Position numbers and translations under genes: made by a program
NCBI RefSeq assembly: GCF_009604375.1
Contig: NZ_WEGH01000006.1
Coordinates: forward strand, 310,001-374,000
Length of the DNA stretch: 64,000 nt
DNA from: Actinomadura macrotermitis
Lineage (GTDB): Bacteria > Actinomycetota > Actinomycetes > Streptosporangiales > Streptosporangiaceae
Direction of reading: 5' to 3'
Shown here: positions 9,076 through 16,932 of the stretch, in pieces
How positions within the stretch are numbered: the stretch's first letter is position 1
Layout: each line of letters opens with the position of its first letter
The notes under the pieces: generated by a model
Seen by the model: only the letters and a program-made list of their open reading frames with translations
Told to the model about the DNA's origin: nothing
Databases searched by the model: none

Positions 9076-10266
9076 ATGAAGCTGTCTGTGATCACGCGAG
9101 CGGCCGTGCTGGAGGCGCTCGCCGAGTTCGACCGGCTCGGCCGGGACGCGTTCCTGGAGACCTATGGCTACGACCCGGCGCGCCGGTACGTGCTGGTGCA
9201 CGAGGGTGCCCGCTACGACTCCAAGGCCGTGGTCGGCGTCGCGCACAAGTACGCCGCGGGGCGGGCCCTGGAGGCGCGGGAGTTCTCCGGCGGCATCGCG
9301 ACGGTCGGGCGGCTGCTGGAGCGGCTCGGGTTCGAGGTGGTCGTGGACGCCGACGATCCGGCCGCCAGGATCGTCGCGCGCGTCGAGGCGCTGAGGGTCG
9401 CCTCCACCAAGGACGGGCCCGCGCGGCACCAGCCCATCCTGCTGCTGTGGGCCATGGGGCGGGCCCGGCACCGGCTGCCCCGTCTCGTGCCGTGGTCGGA
9501 GGCGAGGGCCGAGCTCACCGGCCTGCTGCGGGCGCACGGGCTGCCGGGCTCCCGGCCGCGGCCCGACTACCCCTTTCTGGCCCTGCACGGGACGCACCTG
9601 TGGGAGTTGCGGAGTTCGGGCGAGCCGCCCCGGGCGCACGGCGACGCCGCCCTGCTGCGCTGGCTGGACGAGCACGACCCGCAGGGCGGCCTGACGGGCT
9701 GGGCCTATGAGGCGGTGGCCGGCTCGCGGCGGGTCCGGGACGCGGCCGTCGCGGCGCTGGCCGGGCGGTTCTTCGGCGGGGCCGATGTGTCCGCCCTGCT
9801 CGCGGACGTCCGGCTGGGCGGCGACGGGGGCGGCCGGGCCCGTGACGCGGGCGAGGAGTACCGGCGGCTCGTGGCGGTCGTCGAGGAGGGCGAGCGGAGG
9901 GGCGACGACACACGGACCTCCAAGCGGTCGCCCGGCGAGTCCCCCGCCCGGTCGCGGGCGGCGCGCGAGGCGGTGCTGATCCGCAGCGGCGGGCGGTGCG
10001 AGAACCCGCGGTGCGGCGGGCAGCCCGCGGACGTGACGGTGGACGGGCGGCCGATCCTGGAGGTGGACCACATCGACGACCGGGCCGGGTGGGGGCGCGA
10101 CCACCCGGTGCTGATGGCGGCCCTCTGCCCCAACTGCCACGCGGTCAAGACGCGGGGGCGGAGCGGGCCGGAGCTGCGGGAGGCGCTGCGGGCGGAGGCG
10201 CGGGAGCGGCACGGGGTCTGGGCCGAGCTGGCGCCGGGGGTGTGGCTGTCGGCCGACCTGATCTGA
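9076..10266 (+). CDS. ScoMcrA-like type IV restriction endonuclease: head domain, sulfur-binding domain, HNH nuclease
   Basis: 396 aa. Residues 1-95 resemble the N-terminal head domain of ScoMcrA-type enzymes (RYDSKAVVGVAHKYA, then FSGGIATVGRLLERLGFEV). Residues about 115-180 match the sulfur-binding domain that reads phosphorothioate DNA: RHQPILLLWAMGRARH, then DYPFLALHGTHLWEL. Residues about 295-370 are an HNH nuclease with two CxxC-type metal pairs (CENPRC and CPNC), the central VDHID and HAVKTRG. Unlike ScoMcrA, I see no SRA methyl-cytosine domain, so this looks like a compact SBD-HNH enzyme. It should cut foreign DNA carrying phosphorothioate marks; no dnd genes are in the window, as expected since host marking would be toxic. 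Confidence 0.75.
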   Translation: MKLSVITRAAVLEALAEFDRLGRDAFLETYGYDPARRYVLVHEGARYDSKAVVGVAHKYAAGRALEAREFSGGIATVGRLLERLGFEVVVDADDPAARIVARVEALRVASTKDGPARHQPILLLWAMGRARHRLPRLVPWSEARAELTGLLRAHGLPGSRPRPDYPFLALHGTHLWELRSSGEPPRAHGDAALLRWLDEHDPQGGLTGWAYEAVAGSRRVRDAAVAALAGRFFGGADVSALLADVRLGGDGGGRARDAGEEYRRLVAVVEEGERRGDDTRTSKRSPGESPARSRAAREAVLIRSGGRCENPRCGGQPADVTVDGRPILEVDHIDDRAGWGRDHPVLMAALCPNCHAVKTRGRSGPELREALRAEARERHGVWAELAPGVWLSADLI

Positions 10267-10275
10267 GGGGTGGGA

Positions 10276-10291
10276 AAAGTGATATCACTTT
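10276..10291. promoter_or_regulatory. 16-base perfect palindrome in front of the SPFH operon
   Basis: AAAGTGATATCACTTT is exactly self-complementary and unusually A/T-rich for this DNA. It ends 30 bases before the SPFH start. GAGGAGGGG just before ATG 10322 is the ribosome site. The site is placed where an operator overlapping the promoter would be. The ribbon-helix-helix protein encoded second in the operon is the obvious candidate ligand, by inference. Confidence 0.6.
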
Positions 10292-10321
10292 GCTAGATTG
10301 GAGATATAGCGAGGAGGGGTC

Positions 10322-11245
10322 ATGGAGAATCCGGATCTTGAGGTCACCGCGAAGGTGGAGATGCCGCGGCCGCAGATCGTCGAGCGGACGGCGCGGCATG
10401 TCGGCGGGTGGCCGATGCTCGGGCTGGCGGTCGTGCTGGTGCTGGGCGGGGCGGGGGTGATCATCGCCGGGGGGAGCGCCGGCGGGGTGATGATCCCGGT
10501 GGGCGTGGGGGCCGGGTCGCTGATGGTGCTGGCCGGGCTCGTCGTCGGGGCCGGGCTCACGCCCGTCGCACCCGGGGAGGCGCGGGTGCTGCAGGTGCTC
10601 GGGCGCTACACCGGGACGGTGCGGACCGACGGGCTGCGGTGGGTGAACCCGATCACCGAGCGGCGCCGGGTGTCGACCCGGATCCGCAACCACGAGACCG
10701 GGCTGGCCAAGGTCAACGACCTGGACGGCAACCCGATCGAGATCTCGGCCGTGGTCGTCTGGCAGGTGCAGGACACCGCGCGGGCCATGTTCGAGGTCGA
10801 CGACTTCGTGGAGTTCGTGGCCTTCCAGACCGAGGCGGCCGTCCGGCACATCGCGGGCAGCTACCCCTACGACGCGGGCGACCGGATCTCGCTGCGCGAC
10901 AACGCCGATGAGATCACCGCGCAGCTGTCGCAGGAGCTGTCGCTGCGGGTCGCCTCGGCCGGCGTGCGGATCATCGAGTCGCGGATCACCCGGCTGGCGT
11001 ACGCGCCGGAGATCGCGCAGGCGATGCTGCGGCGGCAGCAGGCGGGCGCGGTGGTCGCGGCGCGGCAGCGGATCGTGGAGGGCGCGGTCGGGATGGTGCA
11101 GATGGCGCTGAACAAGCTGGACGAGGAGCACGTGGTCGACCTGGACGAGGAGCGCAAGGCGTCCATGGTCAGCAACCTGCTCGTGGTGCTGTGCGCCGAC
11201 CGGGACGCCCAGCCGGTCGTCAACACCGGCTCGCTCTACCAGTGA
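10322..11245 (+). CDS. SPFH / band-7 domain membrane protein
   Basis: 307 aa. Residues about 25-85 contain two adjacent hydrophobic segments rich in Gly, Val and Leu. An SPFH (prohibitin/flotillin-like) domain follows: [18 protein letters not shown], then [22 protein letters not shown], and a coiled C-terminus with [20 protein letters not shown]. Such proteins form membrane-associated oligomeric scaffolds in lipid microdomains. It is the first gene of a tight three-gene operon with an RHH protein (3 bases downstream) and a GPP34 protein. A GOLPH3-like lipid-binding partner supports a membrane role. Confidence 0.85.
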   Translation: MENPDLEVTAKVEMPRPQIVERTARHVGGWPMLGLAVVLVLGGAGVIIAGGSAGGVMIPVGVGAGSLMVLAGLVVGAGLTPVAPGEARVLQVLGRYTGTVRTDGLRWVNPITERRRVSTRIRNHETGLAKVNDLDGNPIEISAVVVWQVQDTARAMFEVDDFVEFVAFQTEAAVRHIAGSYPYDAGDRISLRDNADEITAQLSQELSLRVASAGVRIIESRITRLAYAPEIAQAMLRRQQAGAVVAARQRIVEGAVGMVQMALNKLDEEHVVDLDEERKASMVSNLLVVLCADRDAQPVVNTGSLYQ

Positions 11246-11248
11246 CCC

Positions 11249-11461
11249 GTGGCTGAACGGAAGAAGGTCCTGCTGCGGCTCGATCCGGCGGTGCACGACG
11301 CGCTGGCCAGGTGGGCGGGGGACGAGCTGCGCAGTACCAACGCCCAGATCGAGTTCCTGCTGCGCCGGGCGCTGGCCGACGCCGGGCGGCTGCCCGGCTC
11401 GGTCGGCCGGATGCGGCGGCCCGGCAGGCCCGCCAAGGACGAGACCCCTGAGGACGAGTGA
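11249..11461 (+). CDS. Small ribbon-helix-helix (Arc/HicB-type) DNA-binding protein
   Basis: 70 aa from GTG 11249, 3 bases after the SPFH stop. The N-terminus KKVLLRLDPAVHDALARWA plus STNAQIEFLLRRALADAG is the usual strand-helix-helix layout of Arc-like repressors, including the antitoxin-like Asn-Ala-Gln-Ile-Glu stretch. No toxin gene adjoins it, so antitoxin activity is not implied. Autoregulation through the 16-base palindrome before the operon is a reasonable inference. The C-terminal 20 residues are basic and Pro/Gly-rich. Confidence 0.75.
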   Translation: MAERKKVLLRLDPAVHDALARWAGDELRSTNAQIEFLLRRALADAGRLPGSVGRMRRPGRPAKDETPEDE

Positions 11462-12084
11462 TGGTGCAGACTCCCGAATCACTGCCCGCACGGATGTACC
11501 TGCTGGCCTACGACCTGCAGAAGGAAAAGGTCACCGGGCGCTCCTATCTCGGTTACGTGCTGCGGGCCGCGGCCCTCACCGAGCTGTTCCTGGACGGGCG
11601 GCTGGAGGAGGAGGGCCGCAGGCCCGTGATCGGCACGCGGGGCGCCGACCCCTACGGGCTGCTCGCGCAGATCGAGGCGTCCCGGCCGCGCCCCTGGCAC
11701 TACTGGGTGCGCAAGGACAGCCGCGCCATGGTGCGGACGGTCCGCGAGGAGCTGGCGCGGGACGGCTGGATCCGGGTCGAGAAGCGGCGGGTGCTCGGGA
11801 TCTTCCCCGGCCACCGGGTGAGAGTGCGCGACCCGCGGGTGGTGAAGACCCTGTGGGGCGGCGCGACGGCGGCGCTGCGGGGCCGGCCCGTCGCGCACGT
11901 GAACAGCTACGACGCGGCGGCGGTGGCGCTCGCCGCGGCCGCCGAGCTGAAGACGGTGCTGTCGCGCCGGGACCGGCGGCTGCACCGGCAGCGGATCAAG
12001 GAGCTCACCGCGCGGTCGGGGCCGGCCGTGCCGGCGGTGCGCAAGCTGATCCGCCAGCAGCAGGCCGCCGCCGTCGGCGGGTGA
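11461..12084 (+). CDS. GPP34 (GOLPH3/Vps74-like) family protein
   Basis: 207 aa from ATG 11461, which shares its A with the TGA of the RHH gene, so translation is probably coupled. The start LPARMYLLAYDLQKEKV, the central RGADPYGLLAQIEASRPRPWHYWVRKD and the helical C-terminus match bacterial GPP34 proteins. Eukaryotic members bind phosphatidylinositol-4-phosphate and Golgi glycosyltransferases; the bacterial role is not settled. Its pairing with an SPFH scaffold suggests work at the membrane surface. Confidence 0.8.
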   Translation: MVQTPESLPARMYLLAYDLQKEKVTGRSYLGYVLRAAALTELFLDGRLEEEGRRPVIGTRGADPYGLLAQIEASRPRPWHYWVRKDSRAMVRTVREELARDGWIRVEKRRVLGIFPGHRVRVRDPRVVKTLWGGATAALRGRPVAHVNSYDAAAVALAAAAELKTVLSRRDRRLHRQRIKELTARSGPAVPAVRKLIRQQQAAAVGG

Positions 12085-12492
<408 letters not shown>

Positions 12493-12513
12493 GACTCGAA
12501 CCTAGCACGATTT

Positions 12514-12527
12514 AGTTGCGCACAACT
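12514..12527. promoter_or_regulatory. OhrR-like inverted repeat before ohr
   Basis: AGTTG-CGCA-CAACT is an exact 5-bp inverted repeat, with a further GAGTTGTT half-site directly after it. It begins 22 bases before the ohr start. MarR-type OhrR sites in actinobacteria have this shape, with TTG/CAA arms. The assignment rests on position and resemblance only. Confidence 0.5.
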
Positions 12528-12639
12528 GAGTTGTTCGTCACCTGCGCACGGCAAGGCCGGATCCTTACAAGATCGCCCGGGGGTTGTTTGTCCGCCGCGC
12601 GCACGGTGCGCGCGGCGTCGCGCCCCCTAGCCTTCGGGC

Positions 12640-13302
12640 ATGGACGCCGAACGCCTGATATACCCCCTCATGAAGCACGTCGTGCTCGGCCCCGCCATGC
12701 GCGCCGCCTTCCGCCCGCAGGTGAGCGGCCTGGCGAACCTGCCGGACGGGCCGGTGATCCTGGCGGCCAACCACCTGGCGTTCTGCGACTCGTTCGTGCT
12801 GCCGCTCGTCGTCCCCAGGCAGGTGTTCTTCCTCGGCAAGCACGAGTACTTCACCCGCCCGGGGCCGGCCGGGCGGGCCATGGCGGCGTTCTTCCGGGGC
12901 GTCGGCGCGATCGCGGTCGACCGGTCCGGCGGCCACGCCGCGCAGGCCGCGCTGGACGCGGCGGCGCGGGTGCTGGAGCGCGGCGAGGTGTTCGCCCTGC
13001 ACCCCGAGGGCACCCGCTCGCCCGACGGGCGGCTCTACCGCGGCCACACCGGCGTCGGCCGCCTCGCCGAGCGGACGGGGGCGCCGGTCGTCCCGGTCGC
13101 GCTGGCGGGCACCGACCGAGTGCAGCCGCCCGGCCGCCGGGTCCCGCGTCCGGGGCGGATCGGGGTGCGCGTCGGCGCGCCGCTGGAGATCGCCGGGCGG
13201 GACGTGCGCGAGTTCACCGACGAGGTCATGCGCGCCATCCACGCCATGTCGGGCCAAGAGTACGTGGACGAGTACGCCCCCCGCCGGGAAAACCGGTCGT
13301 GA
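12640..13302 (+). CDS. 1-acyl-sn-glycerol-3-phosphate acyltransferase (PlsC-like)
   Basis: 220 aa. The catalytic HX4D motif is NHLAFCD (His45, Asp50). FFRGVGAIAVDR is block II and HPEGTRSPDGRLYRGHTGV is the substrate-binding EGTR block. The enzyme adds a second acyl chain to lysophosphatidate, giving phosphatidate at the inner membrane face. It is a typical stand-alone actinobacterial copy; the exact acyl acceptor cannot be told from sequence. Confidence 0.88.
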   Translation: MDAERLIYPLMKHVVLGPAMRAAFRPQVSGLANLPDGPVILAANHLAFCDSFVLPLVVPRQVFFLGKHEYFTRPGPAGRAMAAFFRGVGAIAVDRSGGHAAQAALDAAARVLERGEVFALHPEGTRSPDGRLYRGHTGVGRLAERTGAPVVPVALAGTDRVQPPGRRVPRPGRIGVRVGAPLEIAGRDVREFTDEVMRAIHAMSGQEYVDEYAPRRENRS

Positions 13303-13332
13303 GGCGTTGAGCCCGCTCGGTACGGTTCGGCC

Positions 13333-13884
13333 ATGGGACCCCTGCTCAATGTCGTCGACGTCGAGGCGACCTGCTGGGACGGCCCCGTGCCGCCCGGCCA
13401 GACCAACGAGATCATCGAGATCGGGCTGTGCGTGGTCGACCTGGACGCGGGCGAGCGGGTCGCCAAGCACCGCGTCCTGGTGCGGCCGCAGCGTTCGAAG
13501 GTCAGCGCCTTCTGCACCGAGCTGACCGGCCTCACCCAGGAGGAGGTCGACGCCGGCCTGAGGTTCGCGGAGGCGTGCGCGCTGCTGGGACGCGAGCACC
13601 AGGCCGGGTCGAGGCCCTGGGCGAGCTGGGGGGACTACGACCGCAAGCAGTTCGAGCGGCAGTGCGGGGGCGGCGTCCGCTATCCGTTCGGGCGGTCGCA
13701 CACCAACGCCAAGGCCGTCTTCACCGAGGCGCACGGGCTGCGGCGCCGGCCCGGCATGGCGCAGGCGCTGCGGCACGCCGGGCTGCCGCTGGAGGGCCGC
13801 CACCACAGCGGCGCCGACGACGCCTGGAACATCGGGGCGCTGGTGCTGGAGGTGCTGGCGCGCGGTGCCTGGCCTGGGCGTTGA
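13333..13884 (+). CDS. DEDDh 3'-5' exonuclease (KapD/ERI-1-like)
   Basis: 183 aa. ExoI motif VVDVEATCWD (Asp9, Glu11), ExoII region with the Asp of SWGDYDRKQF and ExoIII HHSGADDAWNIG with the catalytic His and Asp define the DEDDh class. FCTELTGLTQEEVDAG between them is typical of this exonuclease group. The substrate, RNA or DNA, is not determinable here. It is followed 59 bases on by the anti-sigma/ankyrin gene. Confidence 0.85.
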   Translation: MGPLLNVVDVEATCWDGPVPPGQTNEIIEIGLCVVDLDAGERVAKHRVLVRPQRSKVSAFCTELTGLTQEEVDAGLRFAEACALLGREHQAGSRPWASWGDYDRKQFERQCGGGVRYPFGRSHTNAKAVFTEAHGLRRRPGMAQALRHAGLPLEGRHHSGADDAWNIGALVLEVLARGAWPGR

Positions 13885-13943
13885 GGTTTGGCCGCCGTCC
13901 GCTGGGGAGGCTTCGGGGAGCAGCCGAACAGACGGAGGATGTT

Positions 13944-14840
13944 GTGGAGCTCAATCTCGACCTGCGCTTGCCGCGCGACGCCGCCAGCGTGCCGGCGGTC
14001 CGCCAGGTGCTGGACTCGGCGCTGCACGCGCTCGGGGTGGAGGACGGCATCCGCGACGACATCCAGCTGATGCTGACCGAGGCGTGCTCCAACGTGATCC
14101 GGCACGCGCAGGCCGGCGACGACTACACGGTGCGGGTCACCATCGTGGGCGAGCGCTGCCTGATCAAGGTGATCGACTCCGGGCACGGCTTCGAGCCCGG
14201 CGAGCACGGTGCCGGTGAGCACGGGGAGGCCGACCTCGGCGCCGAGTCGGGCCGCGGCCTGATGATCATGCAGGCGCTCGCCGACGACGTGCGCTTTCGC
14301 ACCTTCCCCGAGCAGGGCGCGCTGGTGGCGCTGGTCAAGCAGCTGCGCTACGGGGCCGACACCATCGGCGCCAAGCTCGCCGAGCCCGGCGAGGACGAGC
14401 AGGCGGGCGGCAAGGTGCGGCCGATGAGCGGCGCCGACCCCGAGCTGGAGGTGTTCGCCGGCCGGCTGTTCGACCTGGCCCGCACCGGCCAGGCCGACCA
14501 GCTCGCCGCCTACGTCGACGCCGGCGTGCCGGCCGACCTGACCAACGAGATGGGCGACACGCTGCTGATGCTCGCCGCCTACCACGGGCACGCGGGCACG
14601 GTGCGGGCGCTCGCCGAGCGCGGCGCCGACGTCGAGCGCGAGAACGACCGGGGGCAGCGGCCGCTCGCCGGCGCGGTGTTCAAGAAGGAGCCCGAGGTGG
14701 TGCGGACGCTGCTGGACCTCGGCGCCGACCCGCGGGCGGGCGACCCCTCGGCGGCCGAGACCGCGAAGATGTTCGGGCACGCCGAGTTCCTCGAGTGGTT
14801 CGGTGAGCCGAGGCCGGCTACGCCCGCGCACGGAGGGTGA
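13944..14840 (+). CDS. Anti-sigma-type HATPase (RsbW-like) fused to ankyrin repeats
   Basis: 298 aa from GTG 13944, chosen because GGAGG sits 5 bases before it and MELNLDLRLP is the natural domain start. Residues 1-135 are an HATPase_c_2 kinase of the RsbW type: N-box LTEACSNVIRHA, DSGHGFEP, then AESGRGLMIMQALAD. Residues about 160-290 hold ankyrin repeats (NEMGDTLLMLAAYHGHAGTV, NDRGQRPLAGAVFKKEPEVV, LLDLGADPRAGDPSAAE). An internal ATG at 14424 begins MSGADPELEVF, where free-standing actinobacterial ankyrin proteins usually start, so this may be two fused genes. The frame is open throughout. The 3' end overlaps the convergent MFS gene by 23 bases. Confidence 0.75.
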   Translation: MELNLDLRLPRDAASVPAVRQVLDSALHALGVEDGIRDDIQLMLTEACSNVIRHAQAGDDYTVRVTIVGERCLIKVIDSGHGFEPGEHGAGEHGEADLGAESGRGLMIMQALADDVRFRTFPEQGALVALVKQLRYGADTIGAKLAEPGEDEQAGGKVRPMSGADPELEVFAGRLFDLARTGQADQLAAYVDAGVPADLTNEMGDTLLMLAAYHGHAGTVRALAERGADVERENDRGQRPLAGAVFKKEPEVVRTLLDLGADPRAGDPSAAETAKMFGHAEFLEWFGEPRPATPAHGG

Positions 14841-16251
14841 GCAGCGCGGCCAGCGCGGCGCCGGCGGTGAAGACCGCGCCCGCCGCGAACGCCGCGGTCA
14901 TGCCCGCGACGGTGCCGTCCGGCCGGGACGCCGCGCCGTACACCGTCACCAGGACGGCGCCGCCCACCGCTCCCCCGCCCCACAGCATCGTCTGCGCGAC
15001 ACCGGACGCGGCGCCGGCGTCGGCCGGGTCCACGCTCGCCAGGACGGTCGCGTTCAGCGGCATGATGATCAGCCCGCCGCCCATGCCCAGCAGCAGGAAC
15101 GGGCCGAGCAGCGCGGCGGCGTAGCCGTCCCCGGCGTCCAGCCGCGACAGCCAGAGCAGGGCGGCGGTGAGCAGCACGGCGCCGGTCGTCACGATCGGGC
15201 GGGCGCCGAGGCGCGGCAGCAGCCGGGGCACGATCCGCACGGTCGCGAACTGCAGGCCGGCGAGCGGGAGGAACGCGAAGCCCGCCCGTAGCGGCCCGTA
15301 CCCGAGCTGCTGCTGGAGGTACTGGGTGAGGAAGAAGAAGCTGCCGAACATGCCCGCGACGGCGAGCAGCAGGCCGGCGTAGGAGCCGGCCCGGTCGCGG
15401 GCGGTGAACAGCCAGAGCGGCATCAGCGGCTGCGCGGCCCGGCTCTCGATGAGCAGCAGCAGGGTGAGCAGGACGAGGGCGGCGGCGAACGCGGCGAGGG
15501 TGAGGCCGTCGCGCCAGCCGTCGGAGGCGGCCCGGACGAACCCGTAGACCAGGGCGGTCATGCCGAGCGTGGCGGCGAGCGCGCCGGGCGCGTCGAAGCG
15601 GCCCGGGCGGGGGGCGATCGCGGGGAGCACGCGCGGGACGAGCACCACCAGCAGCACGCCGAGCGGGACGTTGATGAAGAACACCCAGTGCCAGGACGCG
15701 GCCTCGGTGAGCACGCCGCCGAGCACCATGCCGACGGCGGCGCCCGCGCCGACGACGGCGGAGAAGATGCTGAGCGCGCGGACCCGGGCGGCGCCGGTGA
15801 AGGAGGCGGCGATCAGCGCCATCGCGCTCGGCGCGGCGACGGCGGCCGCAGCGCCCTGCAGGGCGCGGGCGGCGATCAGCGTCCAGCCCGCGGTGGCGAA
15901 GCCGCCGAGCAGGGAGGCGAGGGTGAACAGGGCGATCCCGGCGCCGAAGACGCGGCGGCGGCCGAACACGTCGCCGGCCCGGCCGCCGAGCAGCAGCAGG
16001 CCGCCGAAGGCGATCATGTAGGAGTTCTGGACCCAGGCCAGGCCGCCGGTGGTTAACCCGAGGTCGGCGCGGATGCCCGGCAGGGCGATGGTGACGACGG
16101 ACGTGTCCAGGCCGATCATAAGCTGGCAGCCGACGATGACCGAGAGGGCGAGGGCTGGGTGGGTGAGGGCCGGCGGTGCGGCGGGAGCGGTCTCCCGCTG
16201 GACGGGCGACCCGGTCTGCGCAGTCGACAAGACGACCTCCGAGAGCGACAA
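14818..16251 (-). CDS. MFS efflux transporter, DHA2 (EmrB/QacA) family
   Basis: 477 aa from TTG 16251; a second TTG at 16230 with a better-placed purine tract is equally possible. About 14 hydrophobic segments are visible. The conserved acidic helix-1 motif GLDTSVVTIALPGI, loop 2-3 GGRAGDVFGRRRVF and helix-5 motif C (VVGAGAAVGMVLGGVLTEA) place it with multidrug exporters. It is divergent from a TetR regulator across about 100 bases that hold an inverted repeat, the classic repressor/pump arrangement. Confidence 0.85.
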   Translation of the reverse strand: MSLSEVVLSTAQTGSPVQRETAPAAPPALTHPALALSVIVGCQLMIGLDTSVVTIALPGIRADLGLTTGGLAWVQNSYMIAFGGLLLLGGRAGDVFGRRRVFGAGIALFTLASLLGGFATAGWTLIAARALQGAAAAVAAPSAMALIAASFTGAARVRALSIFSAVVGAGAAVGMVLGGVLTEAASWHWVFFINVPLGVLLVVLVPRVLPAIAPRPGRFDAPGALAATLGMTALVYGFVRAASDGWRDGLTLAAFAAALVLLTLLLLIESRAAQPLMPLWLFTARDRAGSYAGLLLAVAGMFGSFFFLTQYLQQQLGYGPLRAGFAFLPLAGLQFATVRIVPRLLPRLGARPIVTTGAVLLTAALLWLSRLDAGDGYAAALLGPFLLLGMGGGLIIMPLNATVLASVDPADAGAASGVAQTMLWGGGAVGGAVLVTVYGAASRPDGTVAGMTAAFAAGAVFTAGAALAALLTLRARA

Positions 16252-16307
16252 TTAAGGAACGGCAGAGTTCACTATGGCGGTAACGTATCACCGATCGGCG
16301 CGAGAGG

Positions 16308-16321
16308 GAACGCTCGCGTTC
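16308..16321. promoter_or_regulatory. Candidate TetR operator between the MFS pump and its regulator
   Basis: GAACGC-TC-GCGTTC is an exact 6-bp inverted repeat. It lies 30 bases before the TetR start and 57 before the pump start. The 9-mer GTTCACTAT overlaps its right arm (16318-16326) and recurs at 16267-16275, suggesting two linked half-sites in the divergent promoter. Confidence 0.5.
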
Positions 16322-16350
16322 ACTATTTCCGGCGGACGGAGGTCGCGCTG

Positions 16351-16932
16351 ATGCCCCCGGCCACCCGCCGCCGCGGCGCCGAACTGGAGGCGGCCATCTA
16401 CCAGGCCGTCGTCGAGCAGCTGGAGACCGTCGGCTACCGGGCCTTCACCATGGAGGGCGTCGCGACGGCGGCGCACACCGGCAAGGCGGCGCTGTACCGG
16501 CGCTGGCCGTCCAAGGACGAGCTGATCACCGACACGCTGCGGCACGTGCTGCCCGAACTGCCCCCGCCGTCGGTGCACGAGGACGTGCGGACGGACCTGA
16601 TCGAGCTGCTGATCTGCTTCCGCGACACCATCGACCACTGCCACGGCGCGGTCTTCCGGGTGCTCAAGGAGGAGGGGCAGGGCCTGCTGCACGACGTCGT
16701 GCGCTCCCGGCTCACCAAGCCGATCCGCGAGCGGCTGTACGAGGCGCTGGTGCGCGGGGCCGAGCGCGGCGAGGTCCGTCCGGAGGCGGCGACGGTGCTG
16801 GCCGCCCGGATGGGCCCCGCCACGATCTTCTACCGGTACATGATCGAGGAGGTGACCACCACCGACGAGGAGGTGCGCCACCTGGTGGACGACCTGCTGC
16901 TGCCCGCGGTCAGTCCGCGGCCGGCTCTCTGA
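16351..16932 (+). CDS. TetR-family transcriptional repressor
   Basis: 193 aa from ATG 16351 with GGAGGT 7 bases upstream; the frame is open further left but without conservation. The N-terminal HTH is typical: YRAFTMEGVATAAHTGKAALYRRWPSKDELI. The C-terminal ligand domain matches the TetR_C group around IDHCHGAVFRVLKEEG. It probably represses the divergent efflux pump and itself, with a pump substrate as inducer. Its last 23 bases overlap the convergent MscS gene. Confidence 0.88.
   Translation: MPPATRRRGAELEAAIYQAVVEQLETVGYRAFTMEGVATAAHTGKAALYRRWPSKDELITDTLRHVLPELPPPSVHEDVRTDLIELLICFRDTIDHCHGAVFRVLKEEGQGLLHDVVRSRLTKPIRERLYEALVRGAERGEVRPEAATVLAARMGPATIFYRYMIEEVTTTDEEVRHLVDDLLLPAVSPRPAL

Noticed and set aside
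11249-11461. HicA/HicB toxin-antitoxin pair
   Set aside because: The RHH protein resembles antitoxins, but the neighbours are SPFH and GPP34 proteins, not a HicA-like toxin.
13428-13943. Upstream extension of the anti-sigma/ankyrin gene over the exonuclease
   Set aside because: The extension is a shadow of the exonuclease gene; GTG 13944 has a ribosome site and the domain start.
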